A DNA stretch of 64,000 nt from Zerene cesonia. Its lineage: Eukaryota; Arthropoda; Insecta; Lepidoptera; Pieridae. The notes beneath the pieces are model-generated. The model made no database searches. It was not told where the DNA came from and saw only the letters and a list, made by a program, of their open reading frames with translations. The position numbers and the translations under genes are program-made. Location of the stretch: assembly GCF_012273895.1 (NCBI RefSeq), contig NC_052127.1, forward strand, positions 4,832,247 to 4,896,246, written 5' to 3'. This document shows, piece by piece, positions 26,079 through 39,076 of this stretch. Position 1 is the first letter of the stretch, and every line of letters starts with the position of its first letter.

Positions 26079-26278
26079 CTAGCTGTGCCCCGCAGTTTCA
26101 CCCGCATAAGTCCGTATCCCGTAGGAATATCGGGATAAAAAGTTGCCTATATGTTATTCCAGTTATCCAGCTGTGTACGTACCAAGTTTCATTGCAATCG
26201 GTTCAGCAGTTTTTGCGTGAAAGAGCAACAAACGCACGAACATTCTTACACACTTTCGCATTTATAATATTAGTAGGA
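26079..26278 (-). mobile_element. Helitron-like element, family 1
   Basis: Reverse orientation from CTAGCTGTGCCCCGCAGTTT to TTTATAATATTAGTAGGA, full length. It supplies the open frame seen in this interval, which is not a gene. Confidence 0.65.
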
Positions 26279-27053
26279 GTTAGTAGGACTACCTGCGCAC
26301 CGCGGATGTGAACATACAGGTTAAAAAATAGTTTTCTACGTCGTTGTGTATTGAGTATTTTAACTCTATCAGCGTATGTAAAACTTTAAGTTCCATTGAG
26401 CATAGTTCACCATATGTGAGACTTTCTGTATAACACAATCTCTGAGTAAATCATACTTCCATTGCATTTGTTTAACATTAGATATTTTTATGTACCAACT
26501 CCCAAAGTCTAACTGATCATAGTAGGTATATGGATATTGATCTCTGTCTAGCCCAAAGCACAAGAATCTTACTTATTCAACACGAAACCACGTACATACG
26601 CGAGATAAACATGTGAAAGAATGTTTACGCAACATCTGTAGCTATCTATTTTCCGTAAAACAAACGCCAAGCGTTAAGATGAGATTTGCGATAATAATTA
26701 CATAAACCTCTATCTTAAGACTACATGAGCTAATGCGTGTTTTATAATGCCTAATAGTGTATAATTCACTGCACTAAAACAAAACAGTGGAACATATATT
26801 TTAAAGCATTTTAAAACATTCATTTAACTCATGTAGTTCCCGCAAATAAGTATACGATACGACGCTTGCACATCTATGAAATTGTGTTGTATAAATGCAT
26901 AAATAATTGTACAATTCAACGAACTTACCTGAAGTGAAGTTCTATTGTAATTATACGACAGGCTTGGTACATGATAATCGTACTGTCTGCGGGGGATTTA
27001 ATACTACATACAAACAAAAACACTTTATTGTGCACCAAATGATAATAAAAAGT

Positions 27054-27057
<4 letters not shown>

Positions 27058-27140
<83 letters not shown>
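27058..27140. repeat. (TA)n microsatellite
   Basis: About 41 uninterrupted TA units. They split a repeat of the GGCGGCCTTATCGC family: CACTTTATTGTGCACCAAAT lies before and TAGGCGGTCTTATCGCTAAG after. Open frames on both strands here encode only Tyr-Ile runs. Confidence 0.9.
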
Positions 27141-27143
<3 letters not shown>

Positions 27144-27299
27144 TATATCATTCACATTCACGAGCACAATAGGCGGTCTTATCGCTAAGGCAGGCGCTAA
27201 GCATATGGGCAATAGGTGCGATTACAACTTTTTAAATATATATATACAATAGATATACATAAAAACATACAAAAATAGAAGTACATATTGTTACATAGG

Positions 27300-27615
27300 T
27301 TTTTATTGTCATCGTCGGTAATGGTGGGTCGTCTGATGGCAAGCGCTACCACAACCCATAAACATTGGGAGAGGCGTAAGATCGATTGCAGACATTACGC
27401 CTCTACAAATGGTCTGACGACTTGCCGACTTTAGATTGGGAATGGATTAACAAAGGATTAACGAGAGGGATAGAGGAAAGGACTGGAAGGGTAAGGAAAG
27501 GGTAATGGGAATCCGGCTCCCCCACTCACCGAACGAGACACAGCAGAATTCTATTTCACGCCGGTCTTCTTCCCTTGAGCGAGCTGGCCCAATTCGTGCC
27601 GAAGCGTGCTCGACA
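27300..27615 (-). mobile_element. 5'-truncated LINE 3' end, reverse orientation
   Basis: On the plus strand it runs from TCATCGTCGGTAATGGTGGG through AGAGGCGTAAGATCGATTGC and CCCCCACTCACCGAACGAGA to GAAGCGTGCTCGACAACCAC, the reverse complement of the copy at 29938. It supplies the open frame at 27505, which is not a gene. Confidence 0.6.
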
Positions 27616-28184
27616 ACCACAAATAATTTTACAGTTAATTACAACATCTTGATTCTAGCAAGAAGTATAATATCATTGACTGCAAATTATGATGTGATTT
27701 TGATATCAATAGTATTCATAAATGTATCGCATCACATAAATTGTAAAAGGTCGAGCTTCCCACTTTAATTCTGCATTTGAAATTAGCAATCTTGGGATTC
27801 AGATTTTATTTTAAACTTTTATACTATAAAAGAAATCTTTAGTAAGAACACATTAAAGATTTTATGTGTTTTCAAAGCTTCAACCTCAACTGTATCTAAT
27901 ATAACAATTTAAGGTTAGAACGAGGTTTTCATTGCCATCTATCTATATATTTCCTTATTCAATTATTCGTGGAAAATAGCCATATATCCGAAATTGTATT
28001 GTTCTATGCAACGATAATTAAGATTTACAATAGAACAGATGATGTCACTTCATACCACAACAATGGCCGATGTTTTGGAGTTGATATCTTTGTTTTCAAA
28101 TAACTTGCAATATGTGGTTTATTCAAATAAAACCAATGCAATGTATGTAGACTACGAAATGTTGCATTAACCATATTGAAAACC

Positions 28185-28355
28185 AGCTGTTACACGCGCC
28201 ATGGTACTCGGAACAAAGTAGCCTATGTGCTAATCCAGACTAAGATCTCTGTACCGAATTTCATACTGATAAAATAAGCTGTTTTCACGTGAAAGAGTAA
28301 CAAACATCCATCCACCCATCCATGCTTACAAACATTCGTAATTGTTATAATAATT
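28185..28355 (-). mobile_element. Diverged Helitron-like element
   Basis: AACAAAGTAGCCTATGTGCT, TTTCACGTGAAAGAGTAACA and AACATCCATCCACCCATCCA match the order of family 1, but the ends have drifted. Confidence 0.45.
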
Positions 28356-29937
28356 GGATAAATGTCTTAAGCAATAAATTAAATTCAGTAATTGCTCGGG
28401 AGATAACAAATTTCAACTTCAGTAGCATTATCTAAGGATCTTCATTGTACACACATTGATCAAATATAGGTATAGTGATTGACTATAAAATGTAGAACAG
28501 GACAAGGTAAAACCTCATTTGAATCTGGAACTTTTTTAAAGACTTAGTTTTTTTTTTAATGGAAATTCCTATAGGAGGAACGTCTGTTGAAACTAACAGT
28601 ACATCATACCTCATCAACCGGAATCGATACTCGATACGTGCACACATCTCCGGATTGTTTCTGCGGATATTACGAGGATTGTACCGTTGCTCGGTTTTTA
28701 GCTGAAAATACTGGTGAACTTATACATTTTATACCCGACTGTTCTAAGAAGTTTGTATGCTTCCTAGTATGCATTTCTTTCGAACACTGTTTAGCGTAGC
28801 TTTAGTGGTGTGATATGTGTTGTTGTATTTGTCTTCATTAAGAATGATAGTGATACTAAGTGTAAAGGAATTTTTTGGTGCCAAAATATAGATCGTTTTG
28901 ATATTAATTTTGTAACAGGCACACTTCATTTATTTATATATTTTTATATTTTATCAGATAAGTTTAGTTCACAATCCTACATTGATCTGTAATAGGGTTG
29001 CTTCTATTACTAAAATAATTACTACGCAGTTATATTATTATTGGTGAATTATCCTTCAAGAATTTTCCACAACAAATCAAAACCGCCCGCCAAGTCCTTT
29101 GTTTTCTATTCACAACATGTATCAAGACATCTAGGACATTATTCAAATCAATTTTTATTCGCCATTGTATTCTTCTAACCATAGAGTCCACATGGGAACT
29201 ATTCGCATTGTATACTTGCAACACTGTCCCATACTGGGAACCATTGTCTATGGTTTTGTAAGCGGCGACAATTAGCAATTTGGAATCTGCGTTCCAAGTT
29301 TTCATTCGAATTTTAAATATTTCGAACTGATATGTTCGATCTTTTCTGTCGAAATTGGCGTGCTGCCTTATTATTACTATAATAAGATTTGCAGAAATTA
29401 GAATAAAAACATAACATAGCCTATGAATTAGGGACAGCTGAGTAAAGTATAAAATTGTTTTAAATCATAATCGAATCGAGATGCAAAACAGTCTATTACG
29501 TATTTATCGCTAATGAAAGCAAACACTTTCGTTTTCACATAGCATAACATAAAATATAGCCATCGCTTAAAACAACAGTAATAACCCATCCTACGCTTCA
29601 TTGAATGCGTTTTCTTATGAGTTATGATATATTCTTAAATGCAGTCTGTACATAATTGAGAAAATACATGTATAGGATTTTCATTAGTCTATAGTGTTTA
29701 ATAAATATGAAAATAGAAAAGAATATTACGGCATTAAATAAATAAGAAAAACATTGATATGTACGGATGTTTAAATGTAAGCATAAGTGTATTTATAAAT
29801 GATCTTAATAAACTTACGTTACTCGTGAAAAAATATTCAGATCGCACCTCTGAAGGCATTACTATATATAAATCCCGAAAAATATGCAAACTCAAAAACT
29901 ACTTTTTATAATGTTAGTATAGATACCCCAAATAATA

Positions 29938-30266
29938 TTAGTGGCAGTCGAGCACGCTTCGGCTCGAATTGGGCCAGCTCGCACCGGAGGAGTACCACAC
30001 CCCCACAGACAACCGGCGTGAAATAGTAGCATGCTACTGTGATTCGTACAGTGAGTGGGGGAGCCGGAGGTCCGTTTCCTTTTCCTCAACCTTCCCAGTC
30101 CGTTCCGTGTTTCTTGTTAGCAATCCTTTCCTTATCCCTTTCCTCTTAACGTACGTGTACAGCGCATTCGCAGAAGCACTACTTACGAATGTTCATGGGC
30201 GGTGGTGATCGCTTACCATTAGGTGAACCACTAGCCCAGCTGCCCGCTTTGAAATAAAAAATAAAT
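29938..30266 (+). mobile_element. LINE 3' end with A-rich tail
   Basis: GTGGCAGTCGAGCACGCTTC, AACCGGCGTGAAATAGTAGC, AATGTTCATGGGCGGTGGTG and AGCTGCCCGCTTTGAAATAA. The most complete copy in the window. Confidence 0.65.
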
Positions 30267-30732
30267 AGCAACCGAAAATAAAATAAAACAATAATCAATA
30301 TAAGAATGTGCTGTATATTTCGCAATAATTTAAAACAGCATCGAATTAAGCTCGATGTTAATAACTGCTGTCTTCCTATCCACGATTATTTATTCAACCC
30401 ATAATCACTGTTACGTGGGTTTCAACCTACGGTTTCGTAAAATACGACAAAATCACTGACCTGACTCGTATTGGGTTATTACGTGGTTTATGATCGAATT
30501 ATCGGAGTAAATCGAATTTGAAGTGAATTTAGAGCCTATTATGTTATGGGAGCCGGCTCTGGCTTTGTCCGGGTCGAGCTGATATAAAAATGTAATAGAG
30601 TCTATGTCATTCGGTAAAGATATGGCTTTCTAGAGTTTAATGATTGACTGACTTGAAGAAAAGGAGAAGGTTCTTGATTCATTAAAATTTGGTTTAGTTC
30701 TATCAATTTGAAAGCGGTTTCAAAATCATACT

Positions 30733-30801
30733 GTTCATAGACATTAGTAGTCGCTTACCATCAGGCAACCCACCAGCTCCTATGCCAACTATGAAAAAAA
30801 A
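30733..30801 (+). mobile_element. Short LINE 3' tail
   Basis: GTCGCTTACCATCAGGCAAC, CCACCAGCTCCTATGCCAAC, TATGAAAAAAAA: only the last 65 bases of the family. Confidence 0.5.
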
Positions 30802-31004
30802 TCAAACGTCACTCGCACGCTATCCCCATAAAAGTACTAACTGCATATGTGTGTTTGGTTTAATTTTAGTCTGCGTATCCTAATCAATGCTATGTCTATG
30901 TTTTTATCAAAAATGCCGACGAAACTCAATTAACGACACTATCGTATTAACTGAGATAAAGTTAAAAAACATTTTTCTTGCACGTTCATATTATATATAT
31001 ACCA

Positions 31005-31210
31005 GCTTTCCACCTGCGCCTTCATCCTAGTCAAAGGTAGTTACCATGGAAACAAGAAATAACAACGCCATTAAAAGCCTATATCACTCTTATAAGCCTC
31101 CTATCTCTAAACATAAACATCTTATCACATAATCGCTCCGTAGCGACGTGAAAGAAATATAAACAAATAACCAAACGCACTTTTTATTTATAATTTCGTC
31201 AGGACTAGTC
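31005..31210 (-). mobile_element. Helitron-like repeat (ACCAGCTTTCCACCTGCGCC type)
   Basis: Reverse copy from ACCAGCTTTCCACCTGCGCC through TTACCATGGAAACAAGAAAT to CGTAGCGACGTGAAAGAAAT and TTTATTTATAATTTCGTC. Confidence 0.4.
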
Positions 31211-31496
31211 CTAACCTAACTGGTTATCTTATTGCAATGAAGCGTGGATCTCACACTGATATATAAATATACTGAATTATGTGTAGCGTTCCCTAGAAGA
31301 GATATTTATTTGTAAGACACATTAAACATTGATCAAGTATGGCTTAATATAGCGTTAGTAACAAATAAAAGTTCATACATGGATATTAAAAGGGATAATA
31401 AGAGAACGTGAATAAATATGTTTGATAATAAAATAAGAATAAACTATTAAGGACTTTGCAACTCACTAACAAAGTCACTGATTGCCTATTTGTTGT

Positions 31497-31807
31497 CATC
31501 ATCATCATCAGCCCATATATGTTCCCTCTGCTGGGACACAGGCCTCCTATGAGGGTTCAGGCCATAATCCACCACGCTGGCCAAGTACGGGTTGGCAGAT
31601 GTCGCATGTCGTCGAACTTTTGATTCTTGGACATGCCGGTTTCCTCACGATATTTTCCTTCACCGTTTTAAGCAGTGGTGATGTTGTCCACATTTGCAGA
31701 TAAATTGAAAAATCAATTTATTTCCTGTACGCTCGCCCGGTCTCGAACCCTGACTTATCGATTTTGAAGTCCGAAGTTCTCACCACTGAGCCACCACTGC
31801 TTTGTTG
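31497..31807 (-). mobile_element. tRNA-derived SINE, same family, reverse orientation
   Basis: Minus-strand copy of the element at 8380-8682: (ATC)n at its left end, CTGCTGGGACACAGGCC next, and the tRNA-like head with GGTTCGAGACC at its right end. TATTTGTTGT is duplicated at 31487-31496 and 31808-31817. The copy is close to full length. Confidence 0.8.
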
Positions 31808-32564
31808 TATTTGTTGTAAATAGTTGAAATACATATAAGCAGAAAATATCAAGTAATAATAAAGGTGTAATATTAATATAGAGATATATAAGATGAAAGA
31901 GCATTTAGTTAGCGTTTAAGTAATTAATGTAAGGTAACAAGTTAATGTGTGTTTCAATTTAAATAAATATAGATAAGTAGACGTCTTCAAGTTTACAAAA
32001 TTAAAGTAAATTTAATTGGGTAGGGTATAATAAATACCACACGGGAGGTATCAGCGACCAAATAAGTATAGAATCATCAAAATCTATTTACCTAGTCGAC
32101 TGAGGTAAATAGTCAGAAGTGTCATCCCCACCGCTCCCCTAAAAAAACAGTCGAATTGAAGACCTCATTTTTGAAGTTGCTTAAAAGAAGTGCTATGACA
32201 ATCATCTATGCGATAGCCGGTGTTATACTTTTTTATGTTATCGCCGGCAATGAATTTTCCTCTACATATGGAAACAAAAAACTCTCTGTTGATATTCAGG
32301 AAACATCCACGAATTAATCTTTCAAACTCCCATTCTACAAACGTCAGTAAATAGTACATAGAAAGTTTCATTCAATGCTAATTTGTTATTTGTTGATTAA
32401 CTTACACGAGTTGAATGGGCCAGTTGTTTTGAATGTCAGTGTAATTGCTTGAATGTATCGCTTTATTTCAGCCCTCTTTGCGGATAAATGGGCGAGCGTC
32501 AGCCATGTACAGACTGTGGAGCGATGAATGAAAATAAAGTGGTTACTTTTAAATAACAGCTCTT

Positions 32565-32704
32565 AGAAATTAAAAACTTTTCAACGGGTTTTAAACGCGA
32601 TTTACTCATTATATTATTAACCCAACGTTTCGAATACTTTACAGCGAGCGTACTCGATATAATAAATAAATCGCGTTTAATCCGTTGAAAAGTTTTTAAT
32701 TTCT
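32565..32704. mobile_element. Penelope-like foldback repeat
   Basis: The arms AGAAATTAAAAACTTTTCAA (from 32565) and TTGAAAAGTTTTTAATTTCT (ending 32704) are near-perfect reverse complements extending over some 45 bases each, around a centre with AACCCAACGTTTCGAATACT and TTACAGCGAGCGT. The GTTCGAAACGTCGGGTTA motif recurs at 6990 and in weaker form at 21115 and 56550. The assignment to Penelope-like elements rests on my recollection of this motif. Confidence 0.4.
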
Positions 32705-32923
32705 AAATGTATAAATACTCGCGTAAAATCAAACACAAGAAAATACTAACAGCTTTTATATCGTATGTGAATGTGATATATGCATTTTTAGCTATCAGAG
32801 ATTTACCGTTGGTTTTGTTATTGTATAAATTGTATTAAATACATAATGGTGTATTATATAATATATATTAAATTAAATTGTATAAAGCAAAATTATAACC
32901 CGCACAAACAAATGGAAATTTAA

Positions 32924-33090
32924 TCTATACTATAAAGCTGAAGAGTTTGCTTGTTTGGTTAAACGCGCTAATCTCAATAACTACTGGTATATTTGAATAA
33001 TTCTTTAGTGTTAAGTCGATTTATTGAGGATGACTTTAGGCTATATAACACCAGGTACTCCGAGGGTAAAACCGCGGGGCACAGCTAGTT
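32924..33090 (+). mobile_element. Helitron-like element, family 3 (GAAGAGTTTG type)
   Basis: TATACTATAAAGCTGAAGAG, then AACTACTGGTATATTTGAAT, ending ACCGCGGGGCACAGCTAG. A second, 3'-decayed copy starts near 43650. Confidence 0.55.
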
Positions 33091-33751
33091 CAGGATAAAG
33101 TGAAGCGTAAAGAAAGTCGGCTGAACGGAATGTAATGAATAGATCTTTTCTATGTATCGGTAAATTAATACAAACATCGTATTAAAAAAGGATGAATACC
33201 TCCTATAGTAATGGCGGCAAAATTTAACTTTTTATTTAAATTATGAAATATGACTGACTTCTACAATTGCTCTTTGTATTTTATAGCTATTTTTCTAAAA
33301 AAATAATTGCCAAATATTATAATCAGACCTGAATATTATTTTGAAGATTCGGTATTATTATAAAGGCTTATCTAGTGACGGTGGGGAACGATTCGCTCAG
33401 ATATAATAAGTAATTACTAAATCTATTGTTTAATTTACTTGTATGTGCATAATATAACACCCGCTCAGTGAATAAAATATTTAATATAAAAAACGGAAGT
33501 TACGCAATTTAAGAATTCCCAAACCAAGGAAATGTTTACACAACCGCTTGTTTCTTCACCCTCGAGTGACACTGAGGTTTCAAAGTCACATCATTTAGAG
33601 CGTGTCCGTTGCGGGCCTTCGTGGTTATTGTATAATCTGTAGGACGTGTTTGTGTGTTAAACGATATTTTTTTTCTATAAAAAATATTTCAAATCCTTGC
33701 ACAAATGTGGATTTGATGAGAAATTTCGCAAAATTATGCAATTTTAAAGAT

Positions 33752-33938
33752 GTGCTTGTGCGTAACCTTTGTATAGTGATAAACGCGTGAACGTGAACCG
33801 AAGGGTCCTAGGTTCGATCCCCGGTGTGGACTTACAAAAACAATGTCCGATACATTGTTTTTGTGACCTGCGTGTTTGTAAATCAATCGGTGAAATAGAT
33901 GTTAAATGCCCTTGCCCCACAAGGGGACACGGGAATTC
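33752..33938 (+). mobile_element. tRNA-derived SINE, second family
   Basis: Head CCTTTGTATAGTGATAAACG with B box GGTTCGATCCC, then ATCAATCGGTGAAATAGATG and CCCCACAAGGGGACACGGGA at the 3' end. The tail contains a GGGG/CCCC mini-hairpin shared with the copy at 3443. Confidence 0.65.
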
Positions 33939-34689
33939 GCAATAAATTTTTGTTTATTTTTTCAAGCCTTTATAATTTGAAATACAGTGTTTCTTTGAGT
34001 TAGAGTAAATGCGTTACGTATGTGTTTCTGTTTTTTATTCATTACATATATGTATTGTTTCTGTTCGGGCAAGCATTAGAATTTTTTGGACTTGAACCCG
34101 GCTCTCCACGTTACTATGGTTATATGTAACCTCTTTTGAACATGGCCACTGGACAAGTCAATGGCAATTAAGAAAATATCTTATAGTTCAATAAGGCTCC
34201 TGGAATGTGTGTGGCATTTTCGCTAAATAAAAACAATGTATTTTAATATACATAAGATTGCTGGCGTTAAAAATAAACTTTCGAAAACGTATTTAAATTC
34301 AATTCGATAAATAACACACTAACAATGGCCGTCTAGCCGACAGCGATCTTTGAAATTCCCTTAAAATAATCCCGCTTGAATCGCACCTGGAGTATAAATA
34401 CAAAAAAATATTAAAATATACGGCAATTATACATTAATGTATAAACGGATGCCTTGTACGGTATACTTTGAAAAACGCGTTGACGCCGTAGAAAAGGGAA
34501 TTTCAATGGAGATGTTAAAGAAATGGACGAATAAGGCATCTGACAATGGATTAATATAGAAATAAAAAGGTTTTATGTTCATTTTATAAAGCATTGATTG
34601 TTCTCCGCACCATAATAATAAATAAAAAAATTATAAAACCGATTTCAAGACAAACTAATGTTTCCAAGAGAATCATACTTAGCATTCTA

Positions 34690-34835
34690 TGAAATCCCCT
34701 TAATCATCTCCAGTGTGATGCTGATCTCAGATCCGATATCCGTGTTGCCGGGCATCGAACCGGGCCGCTACGTCTCCATCAAGATAACAACGACAATTGA
34801 ATCAAACTACGCTGTCTCTATCCACCAATGATAAA
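34690..34835 (-). mobile_element. Probable tRNA-like SINE fragment
   Basis: On the minus strand CCCGGTTCGATGCCCGGCAA contains a perfect B box with flanking complementary CCGGG/CCCGG, preceded by GGAGACGTAGCGG. No other copy was found in the window, so the family is unknown and the limits are approximate. Confidence 0.35.
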
Positions 34836-35520
34836 TAGTCCTGGATGAAACAATTTAACTAATAAATTAATAAATAATAAACAATGATAATCCGGGAGAT
34901 AAACCAAGTTCATTAGCCGCCCATGTATACTAATTAAATATATAAAATATATGAACAAAACAAAATTTTTTTATTTTCAAATTTAGGTGAAAATTCTCTA
35001 TCGCTATTAAAAGCTTAAAAGCTTTCCATTAAATTCCTGTATATCCAGATTTTAAAATATTTAGCCATTTACTTTGTAATTGCAAAATTAACAAAATTAT
35101 GAAATACTGAGAGGTCTATTTCTAAGTATGTTGATGTTTACAATATGCAGACGAAACTTTTAATCCTTATCTATCTATTAAATATAAAGAAATAAATACC
35201 GAATAAATGTAGACCCCATTTGTTTCTACACGTCATAATGCATATTGTTATTTTTATTAGCAATCAAGAACTTATAACTCCTACCTATCGGACCACTTAG
35301 GTAAATTATACATAGACATAGACAAACATTTAATCACATACAATAACACACACAATAAAAAGGCATAACACTGAACATTGAAAAAAAGGAAATAAGAAAA
35401 CACAGACACGCCAATTTAAAAAGAAAATAAATAATTAAATATCTGCTTCAAGTTCAGTCTTACATTCTTATGTTTTATACAAGTAAAATAACACATTTTA
35501 CCAGTTAGTAAATTTAACTC

Positions 35521-35910
35521 AACAATGTCTCATCCAGTACCCATACTCCTGCAACCGGACAAGTGCCTGCAGCCACCATCAAGTCGGAATGCCAGGCAAT
35601 GAGTACTTTTTGAATGCGATCCAATACTTGATATTGTAGAGAATTTGTTGATCTTACGATGGAATCCTGGTGCAGTGTACTTATGTGGATAGAAGTGTAT
35701 TTTTTTTAGTTACTTCTTGAATTGCAATCTGGCTCTTAGGAGCATTGAGCTGATTATAAATTTGATTATGAGCATGCATGGTAAACGCCTAGTAGCATAT
35801 CCAAATAAATTATCAGGGTGGACCAAGGAACATCTACTGTGATAGAAAGCTCTGAGAAGCTCTCCATGCGCTTAAAATTGAGTGGACTCCATTATCCATC
35901 CTTCATCCAC
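35521..35910 (-). other. Unidentified GC-richer block
   Basis: About 40-45% GC against roughly 32% around it, with an internal A run on the minus strand (35701-35707). No frame is open throughout on either strand. One minus-strand frame reads LDRIQKVLIAWHSDLMVAAG at one end. It could be a decayed retrocopy, an untranslated exon or a single-copy transposon remnant; I cannot name it. Confidence 0.3.
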
Positions 35911-37648
35911 GATTTAAATATAAGTACATAAACTATAAATCGTTAGTTTAAATAGTGGGCTGAATGAAGTACGTCAATATTATAAATTCTTTAGTTAAAG
36001 TGACATAATATTAAAAATAATACTTAAATCTTGATGTAGTACTGTAAAACTTTACCTGGACATACTATGACATAAATGGGGTGGAATTTTGTAATGTGGC
36101 CACTAGTGAAAATTTTTAGTATTTTGAGAACTTGTCCTTCAAATGATATAAAATAACTCTACTCTGTATACAGGAGATATATATAAAATTTTAAATACGT
36201 ATTTGTTTGTGTTATTAAAGCAGGTTTCTTTTAAATAAAGTTATCTTTACTTATATATAACAGCGTCCCGCCCTGGCTGCGCCCATGCTGCATATTATAT
36301 AACATTCAGGGATCATAAAGAAATTTAAAGAAATAAAAACATTTTCTAGAAGGCAGAGTTGTACCCAAAAATACTCCTACATAGTAAGTACTCCAGAGAA
36401 AGTGATGAGGTAAGATTATAAAAATAACTAGGACAGCTATTAGTACCAGGTTAGCATAAAAACGTACTAGTTAGATAAAAAGACATTAACTCTACATCCG
36501 GGCGTTTTCACTTGGCAAGGAACAATCGCTATCAACGTGCGAACGTACTTCTACTGTGTGATTGTTTCCTGGTAACTTAGCGAAACAATTTACGTTGTGC
36601 AAGATAGAAAATAAGAAAAAACACTTAATTAGTGTCGTCATAAAGATAATTATAGCTAGATAGAGGTAGGAGTAGTAATTTATATATTTTCAATCAATGA
36701 ATTAATGTTAATTAAACTAGCGTGAAGAACTTACAAAATTGCTTATGAAAATATTTCCATTATTCGTATAAAACGTATTTCTAAACCTCAGTTCTATCTT
36801 CATCATTTTTCATAATATTTATGTTATCGTAAACGATTACGCCCGTATTTGCGGCGCATATAAGCAAAACAGATGCTTCACTTATCATCATAAGTACCAG
36901 GCGATTATGAAATGCAAAGAGTAATCTTTAACAAAACAAGTGAAAGCGCATTGGCTGAGTTTACACAACTGTAAAGGAAAACGGGTCCTAATATAGTGGC
37001 GACGTTGCAAAAATGGTACCGCTATAGACAAGATTCCACTTATATGGCCCTTAGATAGGGTGACTAGTCTTTTATTTTCTACGGATACAGATAATAAAAT
37101 TCACGGTGTTTAATAAGCATACAAAGAATTGTCACAATGAAGATATCTTTGCAATCAGACGCTCCTTGTTTGGAATGCTTAGTTGGTCAATGCTCATTAT
37201 CTTATAGACACTTTCGAGCGTTTCATTCATTGATAAGTTGTGATTTGTTATTGCATAATTCGTTATTAACTTTTTTAATATGATACTATTTTTAAAGATA
37301 ATTTTGTTTTCCTAAAAATCATTACCACCTACAAATTGCTAGAGGAATCACCCAGCTTTTATATGAATAAAAAAGAATCATCACCGCATCGTTCATCATC
37401 ACAAGTTCTATGTTTGAATTCAGGACTTCTTTTTTGAAGTTGGTTGATGGTTAAACCTAAATCAGTAAGACATTATTTATAACAAACAAAACATAAAAAC
37501 ACAATGCAACGCAAAACAAAATTACATGGACATAAAAGATACGTTAGAAAATCAAGACTTATTAGTAATAGTTATATTATACTTAGTCTGGCCATAAATA
37601 CTGTTACACTTAATTATAAAAAAATATTACATTTGAATTTCGAATCTG

Positions 37649-38648
37649 NNNNNNNNNNNNNNNNNNNNNNNNNNNNNNNNNNNNNNNNNNNNNNNNNNNN
37701 NNNNNNNNNNNNNNNNNNNNNNNNNNNNNNNNNNNNNNNNNNNNNNNNNNNNNNNNNNNNNNNNNNNNNNNNNNNNNNNNNNNNNNNNNNNNNNNNNNNN
37801 NNNNNNNNNNNNNNNNNNNNNNNNNNNNNNNNNNNNNNNNNNNNNNNNNNNNNNNNNNNNNNNNNNNNNNNNNNNNNNNNNNNNNNNNNNNNNNNNNNNN
37901 NNNNNNNNNNNNNNNNNNNNNNNNNNNNNNNNNNNNNNNNNNNNNNNNNNNNNNNNNNNNNNNNNNNNNNNNNNNNNNNNNNNNNNNNNNNNNNNNNNNN
38001 NNNNNNNNNNNNNNNNNNNNNNNNNNNNNNNNNNNNNNNNNNNNNNNNNNNNNNNNNNNNNNNNNNNNNNNNNNNNNNNNNNNNNNNNNNNNNNNNNNNN
38101 NNNNNNNNNNNNNNNNNNNNNNNNNNNNNNNNNNNNNNNNNNNNNNNNNNNNNNNNNNNNNNNNNNNNNNNNNNNNNNNNNNNNNNNNNNNNNNNNNNNN
38201 NNNNNNNNNNNNNNNNNNNNNNNNNNNNNNNNNNNNNNNNNNNNNNNNNNNNNNNNNNNNNNNNNNNNNNNNNNNNNNNNNNNNNNNNNNNNNNNNNNNN
38301 NNNNNNNNNNNNNNNNNNNNNNNNNNNNNNNNNNNNNNNNNNNNNNNNNNNNNNNNNNNNNNNNNNNNNNNNNNNNNNNNNNNNNNNNNNNNNNNNNNNN
38401 NNNNNNNNNNNNNNNNNNNNNNNNNNNNNNNNNNNNNNNNNNNNNNNNNNNNNNNNNNNNNNNNNNNNNNNNNNNNNNNNNNNNNNNNNNNNNNNNNNNN
38501 NNNNNNNNNNNNNNNNNNNNNNNNNNNNNNNNNNNNNNNNNNNNNNNNNNNNNNNNNNNNNNNNNNNNNNNNNNNNNNNNNNNNNNNNNNNNNNNNNNNN
38601 NNNNNNNNNNNNNNNNNNNNNNNNNNNNNNNNNNNNNNNNNNNNNNNN
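37649..38648. other. Assembly gap (exactly 1000 N)
   Basis: A round-number gap in intron 1, probably of arbitrary size. The long open frames reported across it are artefacts of the N codons. Confidence 0.99.
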
Positions 38649-39076
38649 AAGTAATAAATGTTATTTGCAGTTAACAATTTTCTTTTTTCTTTATTACAAT
38701 ATTTATGGCAAGACTAGGTATAGTATCGTAAAAGCCTTAAAGACCCAAAATACCCCTACTAACACGTTAATGTGCGTACGATCGTAAATCCCATAAAATT
38801 AAAAAGTAGACACATTAAGATGTCCGCAATTTCCATAATACGTCACGTATCAGACAGAACTACCAACTTCTTAAAACGAATCATTAAACGTAATTAAGTG
38901 CCATAATCTTTTTGTATTCAGTGGTTGTGATTAGCCGAGTTCTATCTATCTTGTCTCGCACTTCCGTTAAACCAAAAGGAGTTAAAATCTTTTTGTTCTG
39001 ACATAATTTTCTTATGGGATAGGGATTAGGGTGATAATTAAAGAGAGGATTTCTCTATATTGAAATTATACAGACA

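Noticed and set aside
26907..27212. Open frames on both strands with Tyr-Ile repeats
   Set aside because: Translation of the (TA)n microsatellite.
28587..28799. A 70-codon frame with several cysteines (PDCFCGYYEDC)
   Set aside because: No signal peptide, splice context or recognisable domain; length is within chance expectation for this amount of AT-rich DNA, though a decayed exon cannot be fully excluded.
29030..29305. A 91-codon minus-strand frame
   Set aside because: No family resemblance or coding-like composition; probably chance.
37504..38787. Very long open frames on both strands
   Set aside because: They exist only because the 1000 N are read as codons.
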